39,109 nucleotides of DNA, taken from positions 1-39,109 of the forward strand of contig DWXS01000007.1 of NCBI GenBank assembly GCA_019119045.1, given 5' to 3'. The position numbers and the translations under genes are program-made. Under the pieces are notes generated by a model. That model worked only from the letters and a program-made list of their open reading frames with translations. It ran no database searches and had not been told where the DNA came from. Positions 25,615 to 33,157 of the stretch are shown here, piece by piece (within the stretch, counting starts at the first letter, position 1; each line of letters starts with the position of its first letter). This DNA is from Candidatus Mailhella merdavium (GTDB lineage: Bacteria; Desulfobacterota; Desulfovibrionia; Desulfovibrionales; Desulfovibrionaceae).

Positions 25615-25798
25615 GGGTATATCAGAGCCTGACGCTGCTTGTGCAGGCAGTATGTCTATGCAGAAACGGAGGGGCGGCGGGTGCGTCCCGGAGACAAAAG
25701 ATGCGCGCGATCCGTGGCGAACCACGAACCGCGCGTGCCGGATATGCTGAATGTCCTTTCCGCTGTAAGGCTGGAATCGCCTGAGTTGCGAGCCTCAC

Positions 25799-26353
25799 TC
25801 AGCGGGAGAAGGAGCGGCTGTACAGATCGGCAATGGCCTTGCGGCCTTCAGCTTCAAGAAAGCGGGTGCCTGTGGCCGTGAAATGAGCATGGGCGATGAT
25901 CGGATTTTTTTCCACAACCCAGTCTTCCTTGGCCCAGCGGAACCAGTCGTTGCGCCCCTGATCGAAAACGAGAAGAGGCTTGTTGCACAGTTTTGCGAAT
26001 TCGGCGCCCCAGCCTGTGCCGCCCTTCACGGTCTTATCTTCCTGAATGGTGCCGACCACGATGACTTCCTGTCCGCTGCTGACCTGCCAGCATATGGACT
26101 GGAGTACCTTGCGGAACATGGGAGCTCTGGTGTACTCGCGACCCATGAGGCGGGAGACGTAGGTCATGCTCACGTCCTTGAGAGCCAGCTCGTCGCTGGT
26201 CAGAACGCGCACGCCGCGCTTGCGTTCCAGCTGGTGGCCCTCAAAGCTGAAGTTGACTTCTTCGATGCCCCACGCTTCGGCCTGCGCTCCGAAAAATTGT
26301 TCGGTACCGGCCGCGCCGCCGCTGAAGAGAACACATTGTTTTGGGTCGAGCAT
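25799..26353 (-). CDS. Stand-alone SLOG-like predicted nucleotide-binding protein
   Basis: 184 residues without signal peptide or membrane helix. VLFSGGAAGTEQFFGAQAEA near the N-terminus resembles the first glycine-rich nucleotide loop of SLOG (DprA/LOG-like Rossmannoid) proteins. VKGGTGWGAEFAKLCNKPLL followed by VFDQGRNDWFRW is the second loop and the Val-Phe-Asp-Gln strand. The C-terminal FTATGTRFLEAEGRKAIADLY matches, as I remember it, the closing segment of a SLOG-type family common in phages and gut bacteria. GGAGG lies six bases before the ATG. It sits alone between a rarD-like permease and a lipoprotein gene. SLOG domains bind or cleave nucleotides and NAD-like ligands; no catalytic activity can be claimed here. 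Confidence 0.7.
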   Translation of the reverse strand: MLDPKQCVLFSGGAAGTEQFFGAQAEAWGIEEVNFSFEGHQLERKRGVRVLTSDELALKDVSMTYVSRLMGREYTRAPMFRKVLQSICWQVSSGQEVIVVGTIQEDKTVKGGTGWGAEFAKLCNKPLLVFDQGRNDWFRWAKEDWVVEKNPIIAHAHFTATGTRFLEAEGRKAIADLYSRSFSR

Positions 26354-26402
26354 TCTTTCCTCCCGTCCGCCTGCAGGTTGGTGAATTATGAAAATTGTCC
26401 GG

Positions 26403-26428
26403 CGTCGCCCCCGTAAAGGAGGGCGACG
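26403..26428 (-). terminator. Possible terminator after lipoprotein gene
   Basis: Arms CGTCGCCC (26403-26410) and GGGCGACG (26421-26428) pair perfectly. On the minus strand the stem is followed by CCGGACAATTTTC, a short and delayed T-run. Confidence 0.4.
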
Positions 26429-26449
26429 GTATTCCCGGGATGATTCTTA

Positions 26450-26932
26450 TCAGCGGGGGGCAACGCGGGTTGTCCCGTTGCCGCGCAAGACCATGACCTG
26501 CTGACCGGGGGTGAAGACCATATCCGCCCCCTGTACCACGGCCAGCGTTCTTCCGCTGTCAAGTCTGACGACGACTTCCACGCCGTTCTGATTTCCGATG
26601 TTGTTGGCTCCGACGGCTCCCAAGGCCGCGCCGCCGAGCGCGCCGACGACTGTGGCAATGGTGCGGCCGCTTCCTCCGCCGATGGTACTTCCGAGGACGC
26701 CGCCGAGGACGCCGCCCGCACCTGCGCCTATGAGTTCTTTGCCGGAGCTTTCATTATTGATGCGAACCTGTCGGAAGGAAACGACGGTTCCGTATTCGAC
26801 ATCATAGGTTCCTTGTGCGCCACTGACGGCATAATCTCCGCCGCCGACGCGGGGGGTGCATCCTCCCGCCAGGGGAGAGGCGATCAGGAGCAGAGCCAGA
26901 AAGATTGAAAAGGTTCTGGAATAACCGCGCAT
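26450..26932 (-). CDS. Glycine-zipper outer-membrane lipoprotein (SlyB/Pcp-like)
   Basis: 160-residue lipoprotein. The start at 26932 has AGAGG five bases upstream and opens with MRGYSRTFSIFLALLLIASP, then the lipobox LAGG-C, so Cys would be lipidated. The mature part has a short strand region, YGTVVSFRQVRINNES, followed by a glycine-zipper repeat (GAGAGGVLGGVLGSTIGGGS and GALGGAALGAVGAN), the 2TM glycine-zipper typical of SlyB/Pcp proteins. A C-terminal beta region, VEVVVRLDSGRTLAVVQGAD, follows. This family sits in the outer membrane and is often stress-induced. The frame is open upstream to 27016 but lacks a signal-like start. Confidence 0.9.
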   Translation of the reverse strand: MRGYSRTFSIFLALLLIASPLAGGCTPRVGGGDYAVSGAQGTYDVEYGTVVSFRQVRINNESSGKELIGAGAGGVLGGVLGSTIGGGSGRTIATVVGALGGAALGAVGANNIGNQNGVEVVVRLDSGRTLAVVQGADMVFTPGQQVMVLRGNGTTRVAPR

Positions 26933-27082
26933 AGTTGCCTCTGTTGGTTCTTCAGTTTTGCTGATGGGAACAAGATCCTTTCTCCGTATGCGGAGGTTGG
27001 AATATTCAGGATTCATTGTATCCAGCTTGAATTTAAAGTCCAGTTAAGAGGTTTGCCTACGCGGAGGGAGGAACAAGATATC

Positions 27083-27107
27083 AAAAAGGCCCCGGGAACC
27101 GGGGCCT
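27083..27107 (-). terminator. Intrinsic terminator of the RRM-protein gene
   Basis: On the minus strand AGGCCCCGG and CCGGGGCCT pair perfectly around TTC and run into a T-tract, 35 bases after the stop. Confidence 0.9.
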
Positions 27108-27141
27108 GAATCCGCAATATGAAAAGCCGTATGAGGCGGAA

Positions 27142-27408
27142 TCAGTAGCGGGGAGGACGAGGAGCGCGGGGCTTGGCTTCGTTGACGCGAAGCGTACGTC
27201 CGCCGAAGGAAGTGTTGTCAAGCGCCTCAATGGCAGCCGACGCGCCGGGTTCTTCCATTTCGACAAAACCGAAACCGCGGGCACGGCCGGTTTCGCGATC
27301 GTTCACCAGTTTGACGGAGAGAACTTCCCCGTGTTCAGCAAAAAGGTTCTGCACCTGTTCTTCGGTGGCGGACCAGGGAAGGTTCCCGACATAGATAGAC
27401 TTGGCCAT
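27142..27408 (-). CDS. RRM-domain RNA-binding protein
   Basis: 88 residues forming one RNA-recognition motif. RNP2 is IYVGNLPW (residues 5-12) and RNP1 is RGFGFVEM (about 44-51), each with the aromatic RNA-stacking residues. The C-terminal tail AKPRAPRPPRY is short and Arg/Pro-rich, as in bacterial Rbp proteins. Such proteins bind single-stranded RNA and often respond to cold or stress. The ribosome site is unusual: GAGG lies ten bases before the ATG, separated by a T8 run. The upstream leader can fold into two strong stems. The gene is a single unit closed by its own terminator. Confidence 0.94.
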   Translation of the reverse strand: MAKSIYVGNLPWSATEEQVQNLFAEHGEVLSVKLVNDRETGRARGFGFVEMEEPGASAAIEALDNTSFGGRTLRVNEAKPRAPRPPRY

Positions 27409-27442
27409 AGAAAAAAAACCTCAACGAAAAAAACATCGACTG

Positions 27443-27531
27443 CCATGCGCTGAGCGGGCAAACCTATGCCCCCGCATGGATTCCTTGCAATAAGGCTTGC
27501 CCCAAGAAAGAGGGCAAGTCAACAGGAATCC
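27443..27531 (-). promoter_or_regulatory. Structured leader of the RRM-protein gene
   Basis: Two adjacent stems lie 35-125 bases upstream of the start codon. One pairs CCATGCG/CGCATGG (27443-27449, 27473-27479) with inner GGGCA/TGCCC. The other pairs GGATTCC/GGAATCC (27478-27484, 27525-27531) with inner CTTGCCC/GGGCAAG (27496-27502, 27512-27518). The outer bases overlap by two positions, so the stems may compete. Possible roles are a thermosensor or autoregulation by the RRM protein. Confidence 0.5.
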
Positions 27532-28135
27532 TAATTTTTTTTTGGAAAATAGCCGGTAAAAATTACGTTTTTGTCAAAAATCAACGAGGGATTCCGTCTT
27601 TCCTCTCATATTCCGTATTGTATTTGTTCATTTTTTTGCAAGGCGGGAAATGAAGAAAAATATTTTGAAAATATGCCGGAAAAAGTGGGATTACGACGGA
27701 AATTTCGATCGCATGAACAGAGATTGAAGGGAGACAAGGCCTCTATTCGGGAGAAAATGTGCAGAGCGATACGAAGGAAGAAGCTCAGAAGCACGGGTTC
27801 ATGCGGTGTGGATTGAGGGTGGAAAGCTTGTGAAATATATCATTTATAGAAGAACCATCTTTTCGGGCGCAAGACGTTCAGGCGAGATGTCGGCAAGGTG
27901 AGCGGCGGAACAGGGGCAGAACTATCCGACCTGAGAGCAAGGCTTATCCGGGATGGGAGAACATCACCGCGTGTCGGCTTCGGCCGTCATGGCTGCCGTT
28001 ATCCGGGCAGGGGCAGGAATAACACATGCCGAACCCTGAGTTCCGGCTATTTTTCGAGGGCGGCTCTTTAAGGGGGCACGGAGAAGATGTGTTGCCGTGC
28101 AGAACCGCGTCGGAGCGGAGGGCGCGAGGAACCTG
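27532..28135. other. Non-coding stretch between RRM-protein leader and mutL
   Basis: About 600 bases with no gene I can support. The first 170 bases are AT-rich and the rest is of average composition. Short frames exist on both strands but lack a ribosome site or recognisable protein. A hairpin GCACGG/CCGTGC (28076-28100) follows the mutL stop without a T-run. Confidence 0.5.
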
Positions 28136-30169
28136 TTATTGCCGCCGTTTGAAGAGTTTTTCCATATCTTTAGGATCAAGGGTAACGGCGCAGGGCCGCC
28201 CGTGAGGGCAGTAATCGGGTTCTTCCGTCGCAAGCCACCGGCGCAGCAGTTGCAGCGCGTCGGCATTTGTGAGCTGTTGCCCTGCGCGAATGGCGGAATG
28301 GCAGGCGTGGCTGATCCACAGCGAGGCCGGATCGTCCTTCTTTCCCGCAAGGGCTTCTCGCAGAAACTCGGATGCGTCCGAGCCCGCCATATCCGGGGGC
28401 AGCGCGGTAACCCGGCAGACGCTTCCTCCTTCAGCCAGCTCGGCAGAAAAGCCCAGCTCGCCCAATGTGGAGCGTATTTCCATAAAGCGTTCCGCTTCGG
28501 CAGGGTGGAGTGTCAGGTTCAGCGGAACAAGCAGAGGACGGGACAGGCCGGCAAGCGCGCCTGAGCGGAATTTTTCATACATGATCCGTTCATGTACGGC
28601 GTGCTGATCCAGCAGGATCAGCGTATCCCCTTTGGTCAGCACGAGATAGGTTCCTGCCACCTGCCCGAGATAACGGAAAGCTGCCGCCTCATTCCCGGAA
28701 GAGTCGGCTGAGGCGGTATTGAGCGAGGCCGCCTGCGGGAGGCTTGCGCGTTCACCTTCGGGTGGAAGGAATGTCTCCTGCCGCGACGTATCGGGCGATA
28801 GCCCGGCCTGTGTGTCGGCAGGAATCCATGAGGAAGAGGCGGCGGGTTCGCTCAATGCTGCGCCCAACACTGCGCTGCTTTGCTCCCCGGAGTATGGCAG
28901 GGCAGCATTACCGGAAAGGGGAGCGATCGGGGCTGCTTCGTGGTCGTGTTCCTCTTCGTCATGGACGGGAGGTAGGGAAGGAGAGGACAGTGTTTCGCGC
29001 AGGGGATCGGGGCGGGGCATGATGCGTTCTTCGTCCACGCTTCCCCAGAAGCCCAAAGGGCGCGGAACAAAGGCTGCTCGCCGTTCCTGTTCCCGATCGT
29101 CCTCCGGGGGCGTCTGCATTGCCGCCGCGGCTGTACCCGTCATGGCGTCGCGGGCGTTCAGGGCCTGAGTGACGGCGTTCAGCACGGTGACGAACACGGA
29201 TTGTTCGTCGCGGAAGCGCACCTCGTTTTTGGCGGGGTGGACATTTACGTCCACGGCTTCCGGGTCGATCTCGAGAAAAAGCACGATCTGCGGATAATCA
29301 CGGCTGGTCAGTCTGCCCTGATAAGCCTGACGCGCCGCACGCAGAAGCAGACGGTCGTTGACGGCCCGGCCGTTGACGAAAAAGAGCATACGATCGGCGC
29401 GAGGCTGGGAGGAACGGGGGTTGGAGGCCAGACCGTGTACGGTCATTCTGTGTTGCTCCAGACGGAAGGGATGAAGTTCCTTCACCACCAGCGGAGGCCA
29501 GATCAGCGCAAGACGCCGGGAGAGATCCATATCCGGCTGTACGTTCAGGGCGACGCGTCCCCCCAGCTTCAGCGTAAAGCCGACGCCGACATTGGCAAGA
29601 ACCAGCCTGTACAGCAGATCCTGCGCCCGTTTCAGTTCAGTTGCCGGGCTTTTGAGAAATTTCAGGCGGGCGGGTACATTGGCAAAGAGTTCGCGTACTT
29701 CAACCACCGTGCCGCAGGCCAGAGCCGCAGGGCCCAGACGGGAGATTCTGCCGAATTCCACGTCCAGACTCACGGCCTCGTCGCGCTCTCCGGAGGCGTT
29801 GAGCGGGGCGGAAACCATGCGGAAGCGGGAAACGGAAGCAATGCTGGGCAGAGCTTCTCCTCGGAAGCCGAAGGAGCGGATATGCGAAAGATCTTCAATA
29901 CCGGAAATCTTGCTGGTGGCATGCCGGGTGACGGCCAGTTCCAGCTCGTCGGAAAGAATGCCGCGTCCGTCGTCCGTTACGCGAACCAGGTTGCGCCCGC
30001 CGTCTTCCAGCTCGATTTCGATACGCGAAGCTCCGGCGTCGAGGCTGTTTTCCACAAGCTCCTTGAGGACGCTGGCCGGGCGTTCCACCACTTCTCCCGC
30101 GGCAATCTGGTTGGACAGCTCGGGGGAAAGAAGACGGATATGTCTGCGGGAGGAAGATGCCTGTGTCAT
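28136..30169 (-). CDS. mutL: DNA mismatch repair protein MutL
   Basis: 677 residues. The N-terminal GHKL ATPase shows IRLLSPELSNQIAAGEVVER, LVENSLDAGA, VTDDGRGI, RHATSKI and GFRGEALPSIASVS, all ATP-binding motifs. A Pro/Ser/Glu-rich linker spans about 340-490. The C-terminal dimer/endonuclease part shows the metal-site motif DQHAVHERIMYE, then ACHSAIRAGQ and CPHGRP. It therefore has the nicking activity of MutL from species that lack MutH. The linker is long. The ATG at 30169 has only a distant GGAG that lies in a small hairpin (TCTCCG/CGGAGA), so initiation may be inefficient. MutS is not in the window. Confidence 0.96.
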   Translation of the reverse strand: MTQASSSRRHIRLLSPELSNQIAAGEVVERPASVLKELVENSLDAGASRIEIELEDGGRNLVRVTDDGRGILSDELELAVTRHATSKISGIEDLSHIRSFGFRGEALPSIASVSRFRMVSAPLNASGERDEAVSLDVEFGRISRLGPAALACGTVVEVRELFANVPARLKFLKSPATELKRAQDLLYRLVLANVGVGFTLKLGGRVALNVQPDMDLSRRLALIWPPLVVKELHPFRLEQHRMTVHGLASNPRSSQPRADRMLFFVNGRAVNDRLLLRAARQAYQGRLTSRDYPQIVLFLEIDPEAVDVNVHPAKNEVRFRDEQSVFVTVLNAVTQALNARDAMTGTAAAAMQTPPEDDREQERRAAFVPRPLGFWGSVDEERIMPRPDPLRETLSSPSLPPVHDEEEHDHEAAPIAPLSGNAALPYSGEQSSAVLGAALSEPAASSSWIPADTQAGLSPDTSRQETFLPPEGERASLPQAASLNTASADSSGNEAAAFRYLGQVAGTYLVLTKGDTLILLDQHAVHERIMYEKFRSGALAGLSRPLLVPLNLTLHPAEAERFMEIRSTLGELGFSAELAEGGSVCRVTALPPDMAGSDASEFLREALAGKKDDPASLWISHACHSAIRAGQQLTNADALQLLRRWLATEEPDYCPHGRPCAVTLDPKDMEKLFKRRQ

Positions 30170-30477
30170 GGCCGTATATTAATATCTCCGGGATGCGGAG
30201 ACAAGAAAAAAGAACCTCCTTTCGTTCCCTGTCCGGCAACTTGTCCGGCCCCGACCGGGAAAAGGCGCGCATCGGCGGGGCTGTGGCGGCTCTGAGCGGG
30301 CGTCATGCTTATGTTTTCTTTCTCTTTTTCCAGTCCTCTTCGGTCGGGGCTGTTCCTGCATGACGGAGCGATCCTGTTCTGAGGCCCGTCTCGCGATATG
30401 AGAGTGATGAAAAAATGGGGAAGTCCTGCGGCATACCCCGCGTCATGAAGCGGATGCAGGCGTGTTGCCGTGCTGCT
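30170..30477. other. Intergenic region between the UDP-xylose synthase gene and mutL
   Basis: 308 bases without a gene. On the minus strand it ends with an AGGAGG-TTC-TTTTTT run and the small hairpin before mutL. No clear promoter is seen. The possible terminator after the upstream gene is listed separately. Confidence 0.5.
30410..30440 (-). terminator. Weak candidate terminator after the UDP-xylose synthase gene
   Basis: On the minus strand CGGGG and CCCC can pair around about 16 bases and are followed by ATTTTTTC. The stem is short, so this is only a candidate. Confidence 0.3.
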
Positions 30478-31428
30478 TCAGGCTTCCCGCAGCATGGTCT
30501 CGAAATAGGCTATGGTTTTTTCCAGTCCTTCCCTCAGCGTCACCTTCGGTTCCCATCCCAGAGCGTTCCGGGCGAGAGAAATATCGGGACGGCGTTGCCG
30601 GGGGTCGTCTTCCGGGAGAGGTTCAAAGCTCAGGCGGGATTTTGATCCGGTAAGATCGAGTATGGTTTCGGCCAGCTCGAGCATGGTGAACTCGCCCGGA
30701 TTCCCCATATTGACAGGGCCGGTGAATTCCGCCGGGGAGGCCATGAGACGGATCATGCACTCCACCAGATCGTCCACATAGCAGAAGGAACGGGTCTGGG
30801 AACCGTCTCCGTAGATGGTGATAGGCACGTTTTGCAGAGCCTGGATAATGAAATTGGATATCACCCGGCCGTCGTTGGGCAGCATGTGCGGGCCGTAGGT
30901 ATTGAAGATACGCCCCACCTTCACGGGCAGCTTGTGCTGGCGTCTGTAGGCAAAAAACAGGGCTTCCGCACAGCGTTTGCCTTCGTCATAACAGGAACGC
31001 AGCCCTATGGGATTGACGCAGCCCCGGTAATCCTCCGTCTGGGGATGAACTTCCGGATCGCCGTAGACCTCGCTGGTGGACGCCTGAAAAATGGGGATAT
31101 TGAGGCGTTTGGCCAGCCCGAGCATGTTGATGGCCCCATGCACGCAGGTTTTGATGGTCTGCACGGGATCATGCTGATAATGCACGGGAGAGGCCGGGCA
31201 GGCCAGATTATAAATTTCGTCCACTTCGACAAACAGAGGAAAGGTGACGTCGTGCCGGATGAGTTCAAAGCGCCGGTTGTCCATCAGCTCTTCCACATTG
31301 GAGCGGGAGCCGGAAAAAAAATTGTCGACGCACAGAACCTCGTGCCCCTCGCTCAACAGACGGGAACACAGATGCGAGCCGAGAAAGCCGGAACCTCCGG
31401 TAACCAGAACGCGCTTGCGCGGAAACAT
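30478..31428 (-). CDS. UDP-glucuronate decarboxylase (UDP-xylose synthase)
   Basis: 316-residue extended SDR enzyme. [16 protein letters not shown] is the NAD-binding glycine motif. [20 protein letters not shown], then [18 protein letters not shown] and the catalytic [14 protein letters not shown] (with the Tyr-x-x-x-Lys), identify the UXS subfamily, which turns UDP-glucuronate into UDP-xylose. [20 protein letters not shown] and [15 protein letters not shown] complete the signature. GGAGGG lies eight bases before the ATG. No glycosyltransferase is nearby, so the acceptor of the xylose is unknown. Related enzymes that stop at the 4-keto-pentose cannot be excluded. Confidence 0.93.
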   Translation of the reverse strand: MFPRKRVLVTGGSGFLGSHLCSRLLSEGHEVLCVDNFFSGSRSNVEELMDNRRFELIRHDVTFPLFVEVDEIYNLACPASPVHYQHDPVQTIKTCVHGAINMLGLAKRLNIPIFQASTSEVYGDPEVHPQTEDYRGCVNPIGLRSCYDEGKRCAEALFFAYRRQHKLPVKVGRIFNTYGPHMLPNDGRVISNFIIQALQNVPITIYGDGSQTRSFCYVDDLVECMIRLMASPAEFTGPVNMGNPGEFTMLELAETILDLTGSKSRLSFEPLPEDDPRQRRPDISLARNALGWEPKVTLREGLEKTIAYFETMLREA

Positions 31429-31665
31429 GGCGAACCCTCCTGAATCGGCCGGCGGTCAATCTCCGTTTCCCTCCGGCGGATGTGCATCTCTATAGCGGAA
31501 TAAAAGATAAAAATCGAGGGGAAAGCGCGGCGAGGCTTCCCCGTGCAATTCGCCTGTCTGCCGACAGGCGTGCAGCGTCGGCCGCTGCGGGAAGCGTCGG
31601 CTTCGTGTGCCGGAGGTCCGAAGAGCTTGCGGTTCGGCTGGGGCTGAGATATTGCAGCAGGCATT

Positions 31666-32571
31666 ATGAACAACGCCTTTTTTAAACTGCATCTTTCCGT
31701 CGTTCTGGCCGGTTTTACCGGTGTGTTCGGCAAGCTGATCACGCTCAATGAGGGGCTGCTGGTCTGGTATCGTCTGCTGCTTACCTCCTTCATACTTTTC
31801 GCCTTTCTCCGCCTCGGAGGCAGACTCCGGAAAAGCTCCCTGCGCGACGTGCTTTCGGCCGGAGGCGCGGGGCTGCTGCTTGCCCTGCACTGGGTCTGCT
31901 TTTACGGCAGCATCAAGGCGTCCAACGTGTCCATCGGCGTGGTCTGCTTTTCCACTGTGGGCTTTTTCACCGCGCTTTTGGAACCGCTGTTCTATAAACG
32001 CCGTGTTTCCATCCGGGAACTGGCCTTCAGTCTGATCACCATAGCCGGAGTGGGGCTAATCTTTCATTTTGACGCGCGCTACCGGCTGGGTATCGCCGTG
32101 GGGGTGCTTGGGGCCGCGCTGGCCGCGCTGTTCACGGTATGCAACAAGCGCGTCAGCGCAGGACGCGATACGCTGAACACGCTGCTGTATGAAATGCTGG
32201 GCGGCGCCGTGGGAAGCAGCCTTCTGCTTCCGTTCTATCTTGCATTGACGGGGCATTCCCTTGTCCTTCCCCCGCCTGCGGACATACTCCTGCTTCTGCT
32301 GCTCTCCCTGTTCTGCACGGTGTTTCTGTATGTTCTGCAAATACAGGTATTACGCAGTATTTCCGCCTTCACCGTGAACCTTACCTATAATCTCGAGCCG
32401 GTGTACAGCATCATCATCGCCATGCTGTTCCTTGGGGAAGCGCAGGAACTGAACGCCTCGTTCTACGGAGGTCTCGGGCTTATCGTCCTGTCCGTCGCGC
32501 TCCAGACCTGGACAAGCCTTCATGCCGTTTCCGTTCCCGTGTCTCCGGTAAAGGAAGGGAAGAGGGCTTGA
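31666..32571 (+). CDS. EamA/DMT-family permease
   Basis: 301 residues with about ten membrane helices arranged as two EamA repeats. The first (about 5-135) contains FTGVFGKLITLNEGLLVWYR and ALHWVCFYGSIKASNVSIGV. The second (about 145-285) contains SAFTVNLTYNLEPVYSIIIA and FLGEAQELNASFYGGLGLIV. This is a typical drug/metabolite transporter. The tail PVSPVKEGKRA is cytoplasmic. Only AGCAGG serves as a ribosome site. Substrate and direction are unknown. It precedes acpS by about 175 bases on the same strand. Confidence 0.9.
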   Translation: MNNAFFKLHLSVVLAGFTGVFGKLITLNEGLLVWYRLLLTSFILFAFLRLGGRLRKSSLRDVLSAGGAGLLLALHWVCFYGSIKASNVSIGVVCFSTVGFFTALLEPLFYKRRVSIRELAFSLITIAGVGLIFHFDARYRLGIAVGVLGAALAALFTVCNKRVSAGRDTLNTLLYEMLGGAVGSSLLLPFYLALTGHSLVLPPPADILLLLLLSLFCTVFLYVLQIQVLRSISAFTVNLTYNLEPVYSIIIAMLFLGEAQELNASFYGGLGLIVLSVALQTWTSLHAVSVPVSPVKEGKRA

Positions 32572-32748
32572 CTTCCGGCGTCCTGCCCCGCAATCTGGAT
32601 GTTCGGTAAGAGAATGTCCGGGATATAGCGGGAGAACATACGCTTACCGGAGCCCCGGTGCGGGGGTATTCATACGGCTGCGCTCTTCGGGCAGGGCTTC
32701 GCGGACAATCGGAGCAGATCTTAACAACGACATTTCCGGAGCATGAGC

Positions 32749-33156
32749 ATGATCGTCGGGCTGGGTATGGATATGGCCTCGCTTTCCCGAATCGGGAAAT
32801 GTCTTGAACGTTTCGGCGCGCAGTTCTGCCGGAGGATACTGACCGAGGCGGAAAGGGAACTGCTGCCGGAGGCTCCCGCTGCCCGCACAGCCTTTGTCGC
32901 CGGGCGTTTTGCCGCCAAAGAGGCTGCGGTCAAGGCTCTGGGAACCGGATTTGCGGAAGGAATCGCTCCGCAGGATGTGGAGATCCTCCGTCTGCCATCC
33001 GGAAGGCCGGAACTGCGCTTTTATGGAGCGGCTGCCCGCAGGGCGGAGCGTCTGGGGGTGAAGAGCGCGCACCTTTCCCTGACGCATGAACGGGAAATCG
33101 CCGGGGCCGTAGTGGTGCTTGAAGGGGAAGGCGCAGGGCTTTCCCGGGAGGATTGA
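32749..33156 (+). CDS. acpS: Holo-[acyl-carrier-protein] synthase
   Basis: 135 residues. MIVGLGMDMASLSRI carries the magnesium-site Asp, and FVAGRFAAKEAAVKALGTGF the second metal and phosphopantetheine residues (Glu, Lys). LSLTHEREIAGAVVVLEG is the third family block. It moves the 4'-phosphopantetheine arm of coenzyme A onto acyl carrier protein. The second of two in-frame ATGs (32749) is preferred because the family starts MIxGxGxD and GGAG lies seven bases before it. The stop is one base from the start of the next gene, suggesting coupling. Confidence 0.95.
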   Translation: MIVGLGMDMASLSRIGKCLERFGAQFCRRILTEAERELLPEAPAARTAFVAGRFAAKEAAVKALGTGFAEGIAPQDVEILRLPSGRPELRFYGAAARRAERLGVKSAHLSLTHEREIAGAVVVLEGEGAGLSRED

Positions 33157-33157
33157 A

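Noticed and set aside
25799..26353. Defence island around the SLOG-like gene
   Set aside because: Neighbours are a DMT permease, a glycine-zipper lipoprotein and an RRM protein; no nuclease, TIR, Nudix or other effector is present.
27571..27816. 81-residue plus-strand frame in the gap before mutL
   Set aside because: Begins at a non-ATG codon without a ribosome site; Cys/Lys/Arg-rich translation looks like AT-rich noise.
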